Source: Cellulomonas sp. 73-145
Lineage (GTDB): Bacteria; Actinomycetota; Actinomycetes; Actinomycetales; Cellulomonadaceae
Length of the DNA stretch: 64,000 bases
Assembly: GCA_001898185.1 (NCBI GenBank)
Contig: MKTI01000005.1
Coordinates: forward strand, 372,001 to 436,000
Direction of reading: 5' to 3'
Positions 26,247 through 34,920 of the stretch are shown piece after piece. A model generated the notes under the pieces. That model saw only the letters and a program-made list of their open reading frames with translations, had not been told where the DNA came from and searched no databases. The number at the start of each line of letters is the position of its first letter. Within the stretch, counting starts at the first letter, position 1. The position numbers and the translations under genes are program-made.

Positions 26247-27268
26247 AGCTGCTCGTGGCCAACAACGCCGCACCCTTCGTCCGAGGCGGCGCCGAGCTTC
26301 TGGCCGACCGGCTCGTCACCGAGCTGCGTCACGCCGGGCACGAGGCCGAGCTGTTCCGCATCCCGCTCGGCGACACGCCCGAGCAGATCCTGGAGTCGAT
26401 CGTCGCCGCGACGCTGACCGAGCTGGTGAACGTCGACCGCGTCATCGGCCTCAAGTTCCCCGCGTACCTGATCCCGCACGACGACGTGGTGATCTACCTC
26501 GTGCACCAGTTCCGCCAGGCCTACGACCCACCACCCGTCGGCTGGCCGTCCGAGCCGCGGCTCGACCGCGTCGTCAACGCCGTCCGAGCCGCCGACGCAG
26601 CGGCGTTCGAGGCGGCGAACCGCATGTACGCGATCTCGCCCTTCGTGGCCGACCGGCTCAAGCGGAGCAACTCCGTCGATGCCGAGGTCCTGATGACCCC
26701 GCCGCACACGGACCACGAGTTCCGCACCGCCGAGTCGGAAGGCTTCGTCGTCGCCCTCGGACGCCTCTCGGCGAGCAAGCGCCAGCTGTCGGCCGTCCGG
26801 GCGATGCGGTACGCACGCCCCGGCTACCGCCTCGTCGTCGCCGGTCAGCCCGAGAGCCCGGCGGTCTTGGAGGAGATCGAGCGTGAGATCGCCGACGGTG
26901 GTCTGGAGGACCGCGTCGAGGTGATCCCCCGCTTCATCTCCGAGCAGGAGAAGCTGGACCTCCTCGCGCGCTGCCTCGCCTCGGTCTACCTGCCGGTCGA
27001 CGAGGACTCCTACGGCTACGTGTGCTACGAGGCGGCGATGGCGTCCAAGCCGAGCGTCACCGGGACCGACTCGGGCGGCACGTCGACCCTGGTCAAGCAC
27101 CGCGAGACGGGGCTGGTCAGCGATCCGGACCCGCACTCCCTCGCAGCGGCCTTCGACGAGCTCGCCGCACGCCCGGACGAGGCACGAGCCATGGGCATCC
27201 ACGCCCGCCGCCTCGCTCTCGAGCTCGACCTGTCGTGGACGCGCGTGATCGCGGAGCTGACGCGATGA
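26243..27268 (+). CDS. GT4-like glycosyltransferase, paralogue of the preceding one
   Basis: The 341-residue GT-B protein has APFVRGGAELLADRLV at the N-terminal loop, VVALGRLSASKRQLSAVRAM and DEDSYGYVCYEAAMASKP. It parallels the preceding enzyme along most of its length. It probably adds a neighbouring sugar in the same repeat unit. It is overlapped by the preceding stop and overlaps the next start (ATGA at both ends). Confidence 0.87.
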   Translation: MKLLVANNAAPFVRGGAELLADRLVTELRHAGHEAELFRIPLGDTPEQILESIVAATLTELVNVDRVIGLKFPAYLIPHDDVVIYLVHQFRQAYDPPPVGWPSEPRLDRVVNAVRAADAAAFEAANRMYAISPFVADRLKRSNSVDAEVLMTPPHTDHEFRTAESEGFVVALGRLSASKRQLSAVRAMRYARPGYRLVVAGQPESPAVLEEIEREIADGGLEDRVEVIPRFISEQEKLDLLARCLASVYLPVDEDSYGYVCYEAAMASKPSVTGTDSGGTSTLVKHRETGLVSDPDPHSLAAAFDELAARPDEARAMGIHARRLALELDLSWTRVIAELTR

Positions 27269-28581
27269 GGGTCGCGATGCTGACGCCGATGGCGCAGGAC
27301 AGTGCTATCGCGGACGTCATGCTGCAGGCCGTCCCGGACCTCGCCCGCGAGTGGGACCTCGAGGTCTGGTACCCCGCCGAACCGAACCCGCGACCGTGCC
27401 CGGTGCCGTCGCGGTCGTTCGGCGCCCTCGACTCCGACGCCCTGGCCGAGCTCGCGGAGTTCGACCTCGTCGTCTACGTGCTGGGCGACAGCCCGTTCCA
27501 CGCGGCCATGCTGCCGTTCATGCGTCGCATCCCCGGGCTGGTGGTCCTGCACGACGCGTCGATCACCAACCTGGTGCGGACGGCCGCCGTGCGCGACAAG
27601 TCCTTGGACACCGTCGTCCGCGAGGTCGAGGAGCTGCACGGTGAGGAGGCGGCCGAGATCCTCCGTGTCGGGTACGCACCCGGCGGGCCGCTGAAGTGGC
27701 TCGACTTCTGCTCACAGGTCCCCCTGGACCAGATCGCGCTGCAGCGCAGCCTCGGCGCTGTGGTGCACTCCCAGTGGCACGCGCGGCGAGTGGACGGGAT
27801 GTCCCTCGGCGAGATCACCGTCGCACCGCTGCCCGTCCCGACGTCGCGGATGCGCGAGAAGTCCGAGCGGGCCCGAGGACCGATCGACAAGGCGCTGGCG
27901 GCTCTCGACCCGGCCGACCTCCTGGTCGTCACCGTCGGGCACGTCAACGCGAACCGTCTGGTCGACGAGATCGTCAGCGCGGCCGCGGACCTGGAGAGCG
28001 AACGGCTCCATGTGTGGGCCGTCGGCCACGTCGAGTCGTCGACGCGCGCCGAGCTGCGCAGGCGCGCGGTCCAGCTGGGCCTTGGAGATCGCTTCCTCCT
28101 CACCGGCCGGGTGGACGACGCTCTGCTGGCCGACGTGCTGGAGCGGGCGGACATCGCCGTGGCGCTGCGCACCCCGGTGCTCGAGGGGCAGTCGGCCAGC
28201 GTGCTGACCCAGATGAGGGCCGGGCTGCCGGCGGTCGTCCTGAACCACGGCCACTACGCCGAGCTCCCGGACGACGCCGTGGTCAAGGTGGACCCGGACA
28301 ACGTCCGGCACGGTCTGGTCGACGCGCTCCAGCGCCTGGCACGAGACCCCGAGGAGCGTGCTCGGCGGGGCGAGGCCGCGCGCGACTACGCCGGGGCACG
28401 TAACGGCTCTGCCTACGCCGACGCCATCCTCGTCGCCGCCGAGCGCGCCCTCGCAGCACGCCCGATGACGGTCCTGGCCGCGGACCTGAACCGTCGGCTC
28501 GAGCGGATCGACCTGCACCGTCAGCCGGCAGTCGTGGACCTCGTCAGCGATCTTGCCTTCGAGCTCTTCGACCTCGCCTAG
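27265..28581 (+). CDS. Glycosyltransferase, GT4-like
   Basis: The 438-residue protein is a divergent GT-B enzyme. It begins VAMLTPMAQDSAIADVMLQA; the middle has VVLHDASITNLV and AVVHSQWHARRV, and the C-terminal domain reads LVVTVGHVNANRLVDEI with LEGQSASVLTQMRAGLPAVV. Such proteins appear in O-antigen and glycan-island operons. A C-terminal tail of about 70 residues beyond the GT fold is predicted helical. It ends with TAG, nine bases before the fdtB start. Confidence 0.8.
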   Translation: MRVAMLTPMAQDSAIADVMLQAVPDLAREWDLEVWYPAEPNPRPCPVPSRSFGALDSDALAELAEFDLVVYVLGDSPFHAAMLPFMRRIPGLVVLHDASITNLVRTAAVRDKSLDTVVREVEELHGEEAAEILRVGYAPGGPLKWLDFCSQVPLDQIALQRSLGAVVHSQWHARRVDGMSLGEITVAPLPVPTSRMREKSERARGPIDKALAALDPADLLVVTVGHVNANRLVDEIVSAAADLESERLHVWAVGHVESSTRAELRRRAVQLGLGDRFLLTGRVDDALLADVLERADIAVALRTPVLEGQSASVLTQMRAGLPAVVLNHGHYAELPDDAVVKVDPDNVRHGLVDALQRLARDPEERARRGEAARDYAGARNGSAYADAILVAAERALAARPMTVLAADLNRRLERIDLHRQPAVVDLVSDLAFELFDLA

Positions 28582-28589
28582 GGGCGCAC

Positions 28590-29681
28590 GTGGACAACGT
28601 CCGGATCAACGACCTGTCGCGAGCGCTCCTCGCCGAGCGCTCGGAGCTCGTCGACGTCGTCGGTGAGGTGATCGACAGCGGGTGGCTGGTCCACGGGCCG
28701 CAGCACGGAGCGTTCGAGTCCGAGCTCGCGGACTTCGTCGGCGCCCACCACGCCGTCGCGGTTGCGAGCGGGACCGACGCGCTCGAGCTCGCCCTGCGGG
28801 CCGCGATGCCCGAAGGGCGCTCGACCGTGGTCACCACGGCGAACTGCGGCGGCTACTCGGCGACGGCCGCTCGTCGCGCCGGCTTCCGGGTTCGGTACGC
28901 CGACGTCGATCGCGAGTCGCTGTGCCTCGACGCCGGCTCGTTCGCCCGCACGGTCGACGAGTCCGTCGGCGTGGTCGTCGTCACCCACCTCTACGGTCGT
29001 GCGGCCGACGTGGCAGCGGTGCGGGCTGTAGCGGTCGAGCACGGCATCCGAGTCCTCGAGGACTGCGCACAGGCGATAGGAGCGACCACCGTGGAGGGCC
29101 GGGTCGGGTCGCTCGGGGACCTTGCTGCGTTCAGCTTCTACCCGACGAAGAACCTCGGTGCCCTCGGCGACGGCGGCGCCGTGACCACGTCCGACGACGC
29201 ACTCGCCGGCACGGTGCGAGAGCTGCGCCAGTACGGCTGGCAGGGCAAGTACACGATCGGACGCGAGGGCGGGCGCAACTCGCGCCTGGACGAGCTTCAG
29301 GCTGCGGTGCTGCGGCGGAGGATGCGCCGCCTCGACGCGGACAACGCACGCCGTCGCGCCATCATCTCCGCCTACGCCGGCGCGGCAAGCTCCCGCCTCC
29401 GCGTCCTTCCCGCGGACGGCCCTTGGCACGTCGGGCACCTCGCCGCCGTCGTGACGGAGCACCGTGACGACCTGCGGGCCCACCTGACCAGCCGTGGCAT
29501 CGGCACGGACGTGCACTATCCCGTGCCGGACCACCGCCAGCCCGCCTGGGCGCACGAGCTGGCGGACGTCAGCCTGCCGGTGACCGAGTGGGCCGCCGAG
29601 CGGGTCCTGTCTGTGCCCGTGTATCCCGGGCTCCGCGACGACGAGGTGGAACGGGTCTGCGATGCGCTCGCCGAGTTCTGA
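28590..29681 (+). CDS. fdtB: dTDP-3-keto-6-deoxyhexose transaminase (FdtB/QdtB type)
   Basis: The 363-residue DegT/DnrJ/EryC1 aminotransferase has PLP lysine K187 in FSFYPTKNLGALGDGGAV and cofactor residues in VLEDCAQAIGA. The PTKNLGALGD form is typical of transaminases acting at C3 or C4 of dTDP-sugars. With the FdtD protein four genes downstream it should make dTDP-3-amino-3,6-dideoxy-galactose or -glucose. The start is GTG nine bases past the previous stop. Its end overlaps gtrB by 20 bases. Confidence 0.85.
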   Translation: MDNVRINDLSRALLAERSELVDVVGEVIDSGWLVHGPQHGAFESELADFVGAHHAVAVASGTDALELALRAAMPEGRSTVVTTANCGGYSATAARRAGFRVRYADVDRESLCLDAGSFARTVDESVGVVVVTHLYGRAADVAAVRAVAVEHGIRVLEDCAQAIGATTVEGRVGSLGDLAAFSFYPTKNLGALGDGGAVTTSDDALAGTVRELRQYGWQGKYTIGREGGRNSRLDELQAAVLRRRMRRLDADNARRRAIISAYAGAASSRLRVLPADGPWHVGHLAAVVTEHRDDLRAHLTSRGIGTDVHYPVPDHRQPAWAHELADVSLPVTEWAAERVLSVPVYPGLRDDEVERVCDALAEF

Positions 29682-30645
29682 GCAGCCCGGGGCCGACGAG
29701 TCGGGCGTGCGGTACTCCATCGTCATCCCGGTGTACGGCAACGAGGCGACGCTGGGCGCGCTCATCGAGCGGCTCACCGAGGTCTCCGCGCGGCTCGACG
29801 GCCCCACAGAAGCGGTCTTCGTGGTGGACGGTTCTCCCGACGGCTCGCTCGCGGTGCTTCGGAGGCTGCTCCCCGAGGCACGCATGCGCAGCCAGGTGGT
29901 CGTTCACTCGCGGAACTTCGGCTCGTTCCCGGCCATCCGCACCGGGCTCGCCACGGCTCGGGGCGAGTACCTGGGCGTCATGGCCGCAGACCTCCAGGAG
30001 CCGCCCGAGCTGATGGAGTCGTTCTTCAGCCGGCTCGCGAGCGGTGAGTGCGACGTCGCGGTCGGGCGCCGTGAGTCCCGCTCCGACCCGGCCGTGTCGT
30101 CGATCGCGTCGCGCACGTTCTGGTGGCTCTACCGACGCGTCGTCAACCCGGCGATCCCGCGCGGCGGCGTGGACGTGTTCGGCTGCACTCGCGAGGTGGC
30201 GGGCCAGCTGCTCCGTCTGGACGAGGCGCACTCGAGCCTCGTCGCGCAGCTGTACTGGATCGGTTACCGGCGCGCAGAGGTTCCGTACGAGCGCAGGCCG
30301 CGGCCCTCCGGCCGCTCGGGCTGGACGTTCCGCAAGCGGGTCCGGTACCTCCTGGACTCGGTCTTCGCTTTCACCGACATCCCGATCAGCGTGCTGACCA
30401 CGGTCGGGTTCGTCGGCGGTGCGCTGACCACCGTCGCGGCCCTGATCGTCTTCGTCGGGTGGCTCATGGGCCGGATCGTGGATCCGGGCTACACGCCTCT
30501 GATGCTGGTGCTGCTGTTCTCCACCTTCACCCTGCTCTCCGGGCTGGGGATCGTCGGGTCGTACGTCTGGCGCACCTTCGAGAACAGCAAGGCGAGACCT
30601 GTCTCCATCGCCATGTCAGTAGAGGGGTTCGATGGTGTCGGCTGA
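29662..30645 (+). CDS. gtrB: GtrB-like polyprenyl-phosphate glycosyltransferase
   Basis: The 327-residue protein has a GT2 domain (YSIVIPVYGNEATLGALI, VFVVDGSPDGS, LGVMAADLQEPPELM) and two C-terminal membrane helices at about 240-300. This is the GtrB/DPM layout. It would transfer one sugar from a nucleotide donor to undecaprenyl phosphate at the inner face. Lying between fdtB and gtrA, the likely sugar is the locus 3-acetamido-3,6-dideoxyhexose. It overlaps both neighbours (20 and 14 bases). Confidence 0.9.
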   Translation: MRSPSSEQPGADESGVRYSIVIPVYGNEATLGALIERLTEVSARLDGPTEAVFVVDGSPDGSLAVLRRLLPEARMRSQVVVHSRNFGSFPAIRTGLATARGEYLGVMAADLQEPPELMESFFSRLASGECDVAVGRRESRSDPAVSSIASRTFWWLYRRVVNPAIPRGGVDVFGCTREVAGQLLRLDEAHSSLVAQLYWIGYRRAEVPYERRPRPSGRSGWTFRKRVRYLLDSVFAFTDIPISVLTTVGFVGGALTTVAALIVFVGWLMGRIVDPGYTPLMLVLLFSTFTLLSGLGIVGSYVWRTFENSKARPVSIAMSVEGFDGVG

Positions 30646-31039
30646 CGAACCTCGCTCGCTGCGGTCGTCGGCGCTGCGCTTCGTGGTTGCGGGTGGCATC
30701 AACACCGCCGTGACCGGGGTTGCGCTCTCGCTCCTGGCGCGGGTGATCGACCCCCGCCTCGCGTACTCGATCGTGTTCGCGCTGGGCGTCGCGCTCGCCG
30801 TAGCGATGGCAGGCGGATTCGTCTTCGGCGTCCGCATGACGCCACGCCTCGTGACGCTGTACGTGCTGATGTACCTGACCGTCTACCTCATCGGCCTCGG
30901 AGCCGTGACGTTGGCGGTGCACGAAGGACTCCCCCACTCGTGGAGCGGACTGGTCGTCCTGGTCACCGCGCCACTCACCTTCGTCGGCGGCCGCCTGCTC
31001 CTGGTCGGTCGCGTCCCGACAGCTGAGAGGACTCGCTGA
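30632..31039 (+). CDS. gtrA: GtrA family membrane protein (lipid-linked monosaccharide flippase)
   Basis: The 135-residue protein has four hydrophobic helices and the GtrA opening RFVVAGGINTAVTGVALSLL. The family is thought to flip GtrB-made polyprenyl-phosphate sugars to the outer face. AGAGGGG precedes the ATG. Its stop shares a base with the fdtD start (TGATG). In phage and bacterial Gtr systems a third protein, a GT-C enzyme, attaches the sugar; two such membrane proteins lie just downstream on the other strand. Confidence 0.9.
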   Translation: MVSADEPRSLRSSALRFVVAGGINTAVTGVALSLLARVIDPRLAYSIVFALGVALAVAMAGGFVFGVRMTPRLVTLYVLMYLTVYLIGLGAVTLAVHEGLPHSWSGLVVLVTAPLTFVGGRLLLVGRVPTAERTR

Positions 31040-31971
31040 TGAGCTTCTTCGTGCACCCGATGGGCATCTGCGAGTCGGAGTCGGTGGGCGATGGCACGCG
31101 CATCTGGGCATTCGCGCACGTGCTGCCCGGAGCCGTGATCGGCGCCGACTGCAACGTCAACGACCACGTCTTCGTGGAGAACGACGTGATCATCGGCGAC
31201 CGCGTCACGCTCAAGTCCGGCGTCCAGGTGTGGGACGGCGTGCGGCTCGCCGACGACGTCTTCGTCGGGCCGAATGTCACCTTCACCAACGACCCGTTCC
31301 CCCGCAGCAAGCAGTACCCGGAGTCCTTCGCGACGACGGTCGTGGGCCGCGGCGCCTCGCTCGGCGGTGGCGCCGTCATCCTGCCGGGCGTGCGCATCGG
31401 CCGCGGTGCCATGGTGGGCGCCGGCGCGGTCGTCACCAAGGACGTCCCCGCCAACGCTGTCGTGGTGGGCAATCCTGCCCGAATCAAGGGGTACGTGCAC
31501 GAGCCCGTGGCGGATGACGCGATCCCGGTGCCGAGCAGCGCAACGCACGAGGTCGCGCTCGTCGGAGGCGCACGTCTCCTGCCCGTCACCGTCGCCCAGG
31601 ACCTGCGCGGGTCGCTCGCCGCTCTCGAGCTGGGCCGGGACATCCCCTTCGCGCCTGCACGGTTCTTCGCCGTGTTCGGCGTGCCGTCGAAGGACGTCCG
31701 GGGCGAGCACGCCCACCGGCGCTGCGAGCAGATGCTGGTCTGCCTCGCTGGATCCGTGCGCTGCATCGTGGACGACGGCAGCCGGCGCCAAGAGGTGCTC
31801 CTGAACCGGCCCGGCCTCGGCCTCTACATGCCCGCCATGACGTGGGGCACGCAGTTCGACTACTCCCCGGACGCCGTGCTGGGCGTGTTCGCGTCACTTC
31901 CCTACGACGGCGCCGACTACATCCGCGACTACGACGAGTTCCTCGTTCTCGCGTCAGCGGCAGGCGTCTGA
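31039..31971 (+). CDS. fdtD: Fused sugar N-acetyltransferase and dTDP-4-keto-6-deoxyglucose 3,4-ketoisomerase (FdtD/WxcM)
   Basis: The 310-residue protein has two domains. Residues 1-155 are a hexapeptide-repeat left-handed beta-helix with ENDVIIGDRVTLKSGVQVW and TNDPFPRSK, as in dTDP-3-amino-sugar acetyltransferases. Residues about 175-305 are an FdtA-type cupin with the catalytic H224-A-H226 in VRGEHAHRRCEQMLV. The cupin would isomerise the RmlB product to the 3-keto sugar, FdtB would aminate it, and the beta-helix would acetylate it. The result would be dTDP-Fuc3NAc or dTDP-Qui3NAc; which C4 epimer forms cannot be told from sequence. Confidence 0.9.
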   Translation: MSFFVHPMGICESESVGDGTRIWAFAHVLPGAVIGADCNVNDHVFVENDVIIGDRVTLKSGVQVWDGVRLADDVFVGPNVTFTNDPFPRSKQYPESFATTVVGRGASLGGGAVILPGVRIGRGAMVGAGAVVTKDVPANAVVVGNPARIKGYVHEPVADDAIPVPSSATHEVALVGGARLLPVTVAQDLRGSLAALELGRDIPFAPARFFAVFGVPSKDVRGEHAHRRCEQMLVCLAGSVRCIVDDGSRRQEVLLNRPGLGLYMPAMTWGTQFDYSPDAVLGVFASLPYDGADYIRDYDEFLVLASAAGV

Positions 31972-31978
31972 CGCACCA

Positions 31979-32006
31979 GGTGTCACGCGCCGCAGGCGGT
32001 GACACC
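31979..32006. terminator. Strong hairpin between convergent fdtD and GT-C genes
   Basis: GGTGTCAC pairs perfectly with GTGACACC, and inner CGCC pairs with GGCG, round a GCA triloop with one bulged G. This gives a 12-bp stem. It overlaps the last codons of the minus-strand gene and begins eight bases after the fdtD stop. It is a likely bidirectional terminator, although no T-tract follows. Confidence 0.6.
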
Positions 32007-33332
32007 GAACACGCCGGGCGCCATCGGCGACGAGAGGCCCGCATAGCCTCCGACGACTGCGGCAGCCATCACGACCACCAAGACCGAAATGGTCAACGTC
32101 TTCCCGAAACGGGGCGTTCCTTCACGCTGCAACAGCAGGAACAACCCGGAAGCCCCCGCGAGCACGACGGGAAGGGCGAACCGGCTCTCCGCCGCCGAAC
32201 CAACGATCGCCACGACGCTCGCCCCGGCCATCGCCAGCACCGGTCCGACGTCGCGTCGCGCAGTCGCGCAAGAGCTGGATGATCTGGTCAGGAGCAGGTA
32301 CCCCAGCCCGAGCACCGTCACTGCGGTGACGAACAGCGCGAAGAGACCATCGAGCACCGGTACCGGCACCGTATAGGGCGTCGAGAGCGGCCAGTGCAGC
32401 GCGGACGCGAGCTTCTCGCTCGAGAAGACGATCGAGGTCGGCACGTTCCTGAGGAAGCTCAGGCCCAGAGCTACCGAGGAGACCGGAAGGTCTGAAGAAA
32501 CCCGTTGCGCCATCGCGGGCGAACAGAAGAACTGGCCGGCCGGGTCGGCGCCAAAAAGCGTGTCGTACCGGACCACCCACGACGCCCAGGCCGCCTGAGC
32601 ATTCATCAGGCCGACCGAGGCCGGCGGCCAAGGGGCCAGGCTCCCCGGGAACCTGCTGAGGTTCTCGACGAACTGCGGGAGGAGCGCGAGCAGAACGCCC
32701 GGGACGACGAACACCGCTCGCCAGCGGTGCCGCACCACGACGAAGACGCCAAGGGCGATCACCGCGACCAGATAGGCCGGGCGCAGGTTCAGCACGACCC
32801 CCGCCACAGCACCGGAGGACATCAGCGCCCACCATTCACGACGCCGAATGAGAACCACCAGCAGCAGACATCCTGCTGCAGCCCAGATGTCCATGAGCGG
32901 GAACGGGGCGAACCCCGCCGTGAGGAGCCACAGCACGCCACCCAGGATCCATCTCGCCCTGACGTCGCCAGCCCGTCGCCCGCGCTGCGCGGCCGCTGGA
33001 ACGAGGAATGCCGCGACAACGGCGAGCAGCAGGGAATTCTCTACGAGGACCGTCGCGGGCGCAACGGGCTGCCCGAGGAACCTCGCGACGAGGGCGGCCG
33101 GCGCGTAGATCCACGCAGTGAGGACGCCGCGGAGGGGCCAGAAGTCGTCCGGAGCCCCGGGAATGGACCCGACGACCTGCTGGGCACCCCACCAGTAATA
33201 GAGGGCGTCATAACGAAATTGCCCTACACCTCGTGCCAGGGTCGCCACGAAGAACGCTGCGGCGATGGACCAGGAGGTGCGGTCGCGAAGAGCGACCTGT
33301 CGGGGCACGACGTCCGTGACTGCGGCCCTCAT
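31983..33332 (-). CDS. Polytopic membrane protein, GT-C-like
   Basis: The 449-residue protein has about ten membrane helices and a first outer loop reading GVGQFRYDALYYWWGAQQVV, whose Arg-Tyr-Asp sits where GT-C enzymes place their acidic residue. A longer loop near 210-300 is probably extracytoplasmic. No family is recognised with certainty. It is coupled to the upstream polytopic gene by ATGA and lies directly against the GtrA/GtrB operon, so a role as the third Gtr component is a reasonable guess. Confidence 0.75.
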   Translation of the reverse strand: MRAAVTDVVPRQVALRDRTSWSIAAAFFVATLARGVGQFRYDALYYWWGAQQVVGSIPGAPDDFWPLRGVLTAWIYAPAALVARFLGQPVAPATVLVENSLLLAVVAAFLVPAAAQRGRRAGDVRARWILGGVLWLLTAGFAPFPLMDIWAAAGCLLLVVLIRRREWWALMSSGAVAGVVLNLRPAYLVAVIALGVFVVVRHRWRAVFVVPGVLLALLPQFVENLSRFPGSLAPWPPASVGLMNAQAAWASWVVRYDTLFGADPAGQFFCSPAMAQRVSSDLPVSSVALGLSFLRNVPTSIVFSSEKLASALHWPLSTPYTVPVPVLDGLFALFVTAVTVLGLGYLLLTRSSSSCATARRDVGPVLAMAGASVVAIVGSAAESRFALPVVLAGASGLFLLLQREGTPRFGKTLTISVLVVVMAAAVVGGYAGLSSPMAPGVFGVTACGA

Positions 33333-34816
33333 TTGACCGTGGCGGGCTGGAGGAACACGTCGACGGTTCCGGCGCCGACAGAGACGGTGGCTGATCGGGT
33401 GGCGTCAGGTGCGACGATCGCACTGCACGCCGGTGTGGTCGCGATCGGATAGACGTCGGCTACCGGCTGATGGCGCGCGATGCCGTCCTGCGTGCAGAGT
33501 TCCACAGCGGCTCCGGCGCCTTGCTCCACCTGCATCGCGAGGGCCAGATGAGGCGGCAGGAACAGGTAGACGTCGCCCCACCGCCCACTCTCGTCTGCCA
33601 CCACGACGGTGCTCCCCGGCGGCGCCGCTGCTCGAACGGGCTCGAGCGCTCGGATCAGCTGCTGCTGGTCTTCGGCGAAGGTGGTCCACGTCCGGTACCC
33701 CGCAACGGCGCCGGCCACGGAGCCGAGCAGGAGCACCGCGAGAACGACCCGGCGCGGCGCAGCCGCGGCGGCGATCGCCGGCGCCGCGACGCAGAGGACG
33801 AGCCACGCCGCGACGCCGACGGGAAGTCCTACACGCTCGGGATCGTGCAGATGCAGCGACGTCGCCGCATAGGCCAGGGCGGCAAGGGGCGCCGACACCG
33901 TCGCCACGAGGAGCACCCACGCGTCGCGTCGCCCGACGCGACGGGAGAAGCCGAGGTCGAGAACGATGAGTCCGACGATTGCCAGCGCGAGGAGAAGCGC
34001 TGGCGTGTGGTGCAGCATCGTGCGCGCGATCGCCACGACCGAGGCGCGGGGATCGGGGAGCCCACCGACGAGCTGGCCTTCGTACGACTGCGGCGAGATC
34101 GCCGGGGCGATCACGGCGGACCAGGCCACCACAGCTGCCGCCACGAGGACGGTCGAGCCGAAGACCGCAAGTCGTCGTCGGACACTGGCACGGCCCGTCG
34201 CGGTGAGCGTGAATGCACCGATGAGGAGCGCGGCGAGCGGGCCCTCGTAGGTGAGCAGGCCGGCGAGCGGAGCGAGGGTTGCGAGCACCAACCACGCGGC
34301 ACGCCGGCCTTCAAGGAACCGGACGGCTGCGCCGAGCCACACGACGACGCCGAGCACCGCCACCTGAGCCGGCATGAACCGCAGGATGTCGCCGCCCGCC
34401 CACCAAGGATGAACGGCGATCGCCAGGGCGATGCCCCAGCGCAGAGCCCTCGACGAGACCACGGGTGCCAGCGCCCAGGCGGCACAGAGCAGCTGTCCGA
34501 GCGCCACCGCCGTCAGCACGGCGTACGGACCGACGAACCCGCCGTTGCTCAGCGCCATCCCGACGAAGTGAGGCAGGAGATGGAGCGGACGGCCGAGGGT
34601 CGCCGGGAGGCGTGCGACATATCCTCCGAAACCCTCCTGCTTCCAGGCGAGCGCCAGGCCCCAGTCTTCGAGAAGACCCTGCTGCCACGGGCGGAAGTGA
34701 ACCACCAGAACGAGCACGGCCGCCGCGACGGGCAGCACCGAGGGACGAAACCGTCGGAAAGAGAATCCGCCTGCGGCTTTCTCAGCCTGGTCGACGGAAA
34801 TCTCGTCCACGGACAT
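33329..34816 (-). CDS. Polytopic membrane protein, GT-C-like
   Basis: The 495-residue protein has about ten helices and a C-terminal soluble domain of about 120 residues. After the first helix come LLEDWGLALAW and a His/Pro-rich segment, a GT-C-style first loop with an acidic pair. The ATG at 34816 is preferred because GGGGGAAGAG lies just before it; an ATG four codons earlier (34828) is possible. A -10-like TATTCT lies upstream at 34853-34848. The acceptor glycan is unknown. Confidence 0.78.
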   Translation of the reverse strand: MSVDEISVDQAEKAAGGFSFRRFRPSVLPVAAAVLVLVVHFRPWQQGLLEDWGLALAWKQEGFGGYVARLPATLGRPLHLLPHFVGMALSNGGFVGPYAVLTAVALGQLLCAAWALAPVVSSRALRWGIALAIAVHPWWAGGDILRFMPAQVAVLGVVVWLGAAVRFLEGRRAAWLVLATLAPLAGLLTYEGPLAALLIGAFTLTATGRASVRRRLAVFGSTVLVAAAVVAWSAVIAPAISPQSYEGQLVGGLPDPRASVVAIARTMLHHTPALLLALAIVGLIVLDLGFSRRVGRRDAWVLLVATVSAPLAALAYAATSLHLHDPERVGLPVGVAAWLVLCVAAPAIAAAAAPRRVVLAVLLLGSVAGAVAGYRTWTTFAEDQQQLIRALEPVRAAAPPGSTVVVADESGRWGDVYLFLPPHLALAMQVEQGAGAAVELCTQDGIARHQPVADVYPIATTPACSAIVAPDATRSATVSVGAGTVDVFLQPATVK

Positions 34817-34847
34817 CTCTTCCCCCATCAGCGCCGGCGGCCCCAAC

Positions 34848-34889
34848 AGAATAGCGGCCAGAACAGCGCCCCCTGTGCACAGGTACGCT
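34848..34889. promoter_or_regulatory. Divergent -10 elements at 34.85 kb
   Basis: TATTCT on the minus strand (34853-34848) would serve the GT-C pair. TACGCT on the plus strand (34884-34889) would serve the 711-residue GT starting at 34921. Both fit TAnnnT; no clear -35 is seen. Confidence 0.35.
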
Positions 34890-34920
34890 CGGACCAACCG
34901 GGAGCTGGAGGGCATGGCGC

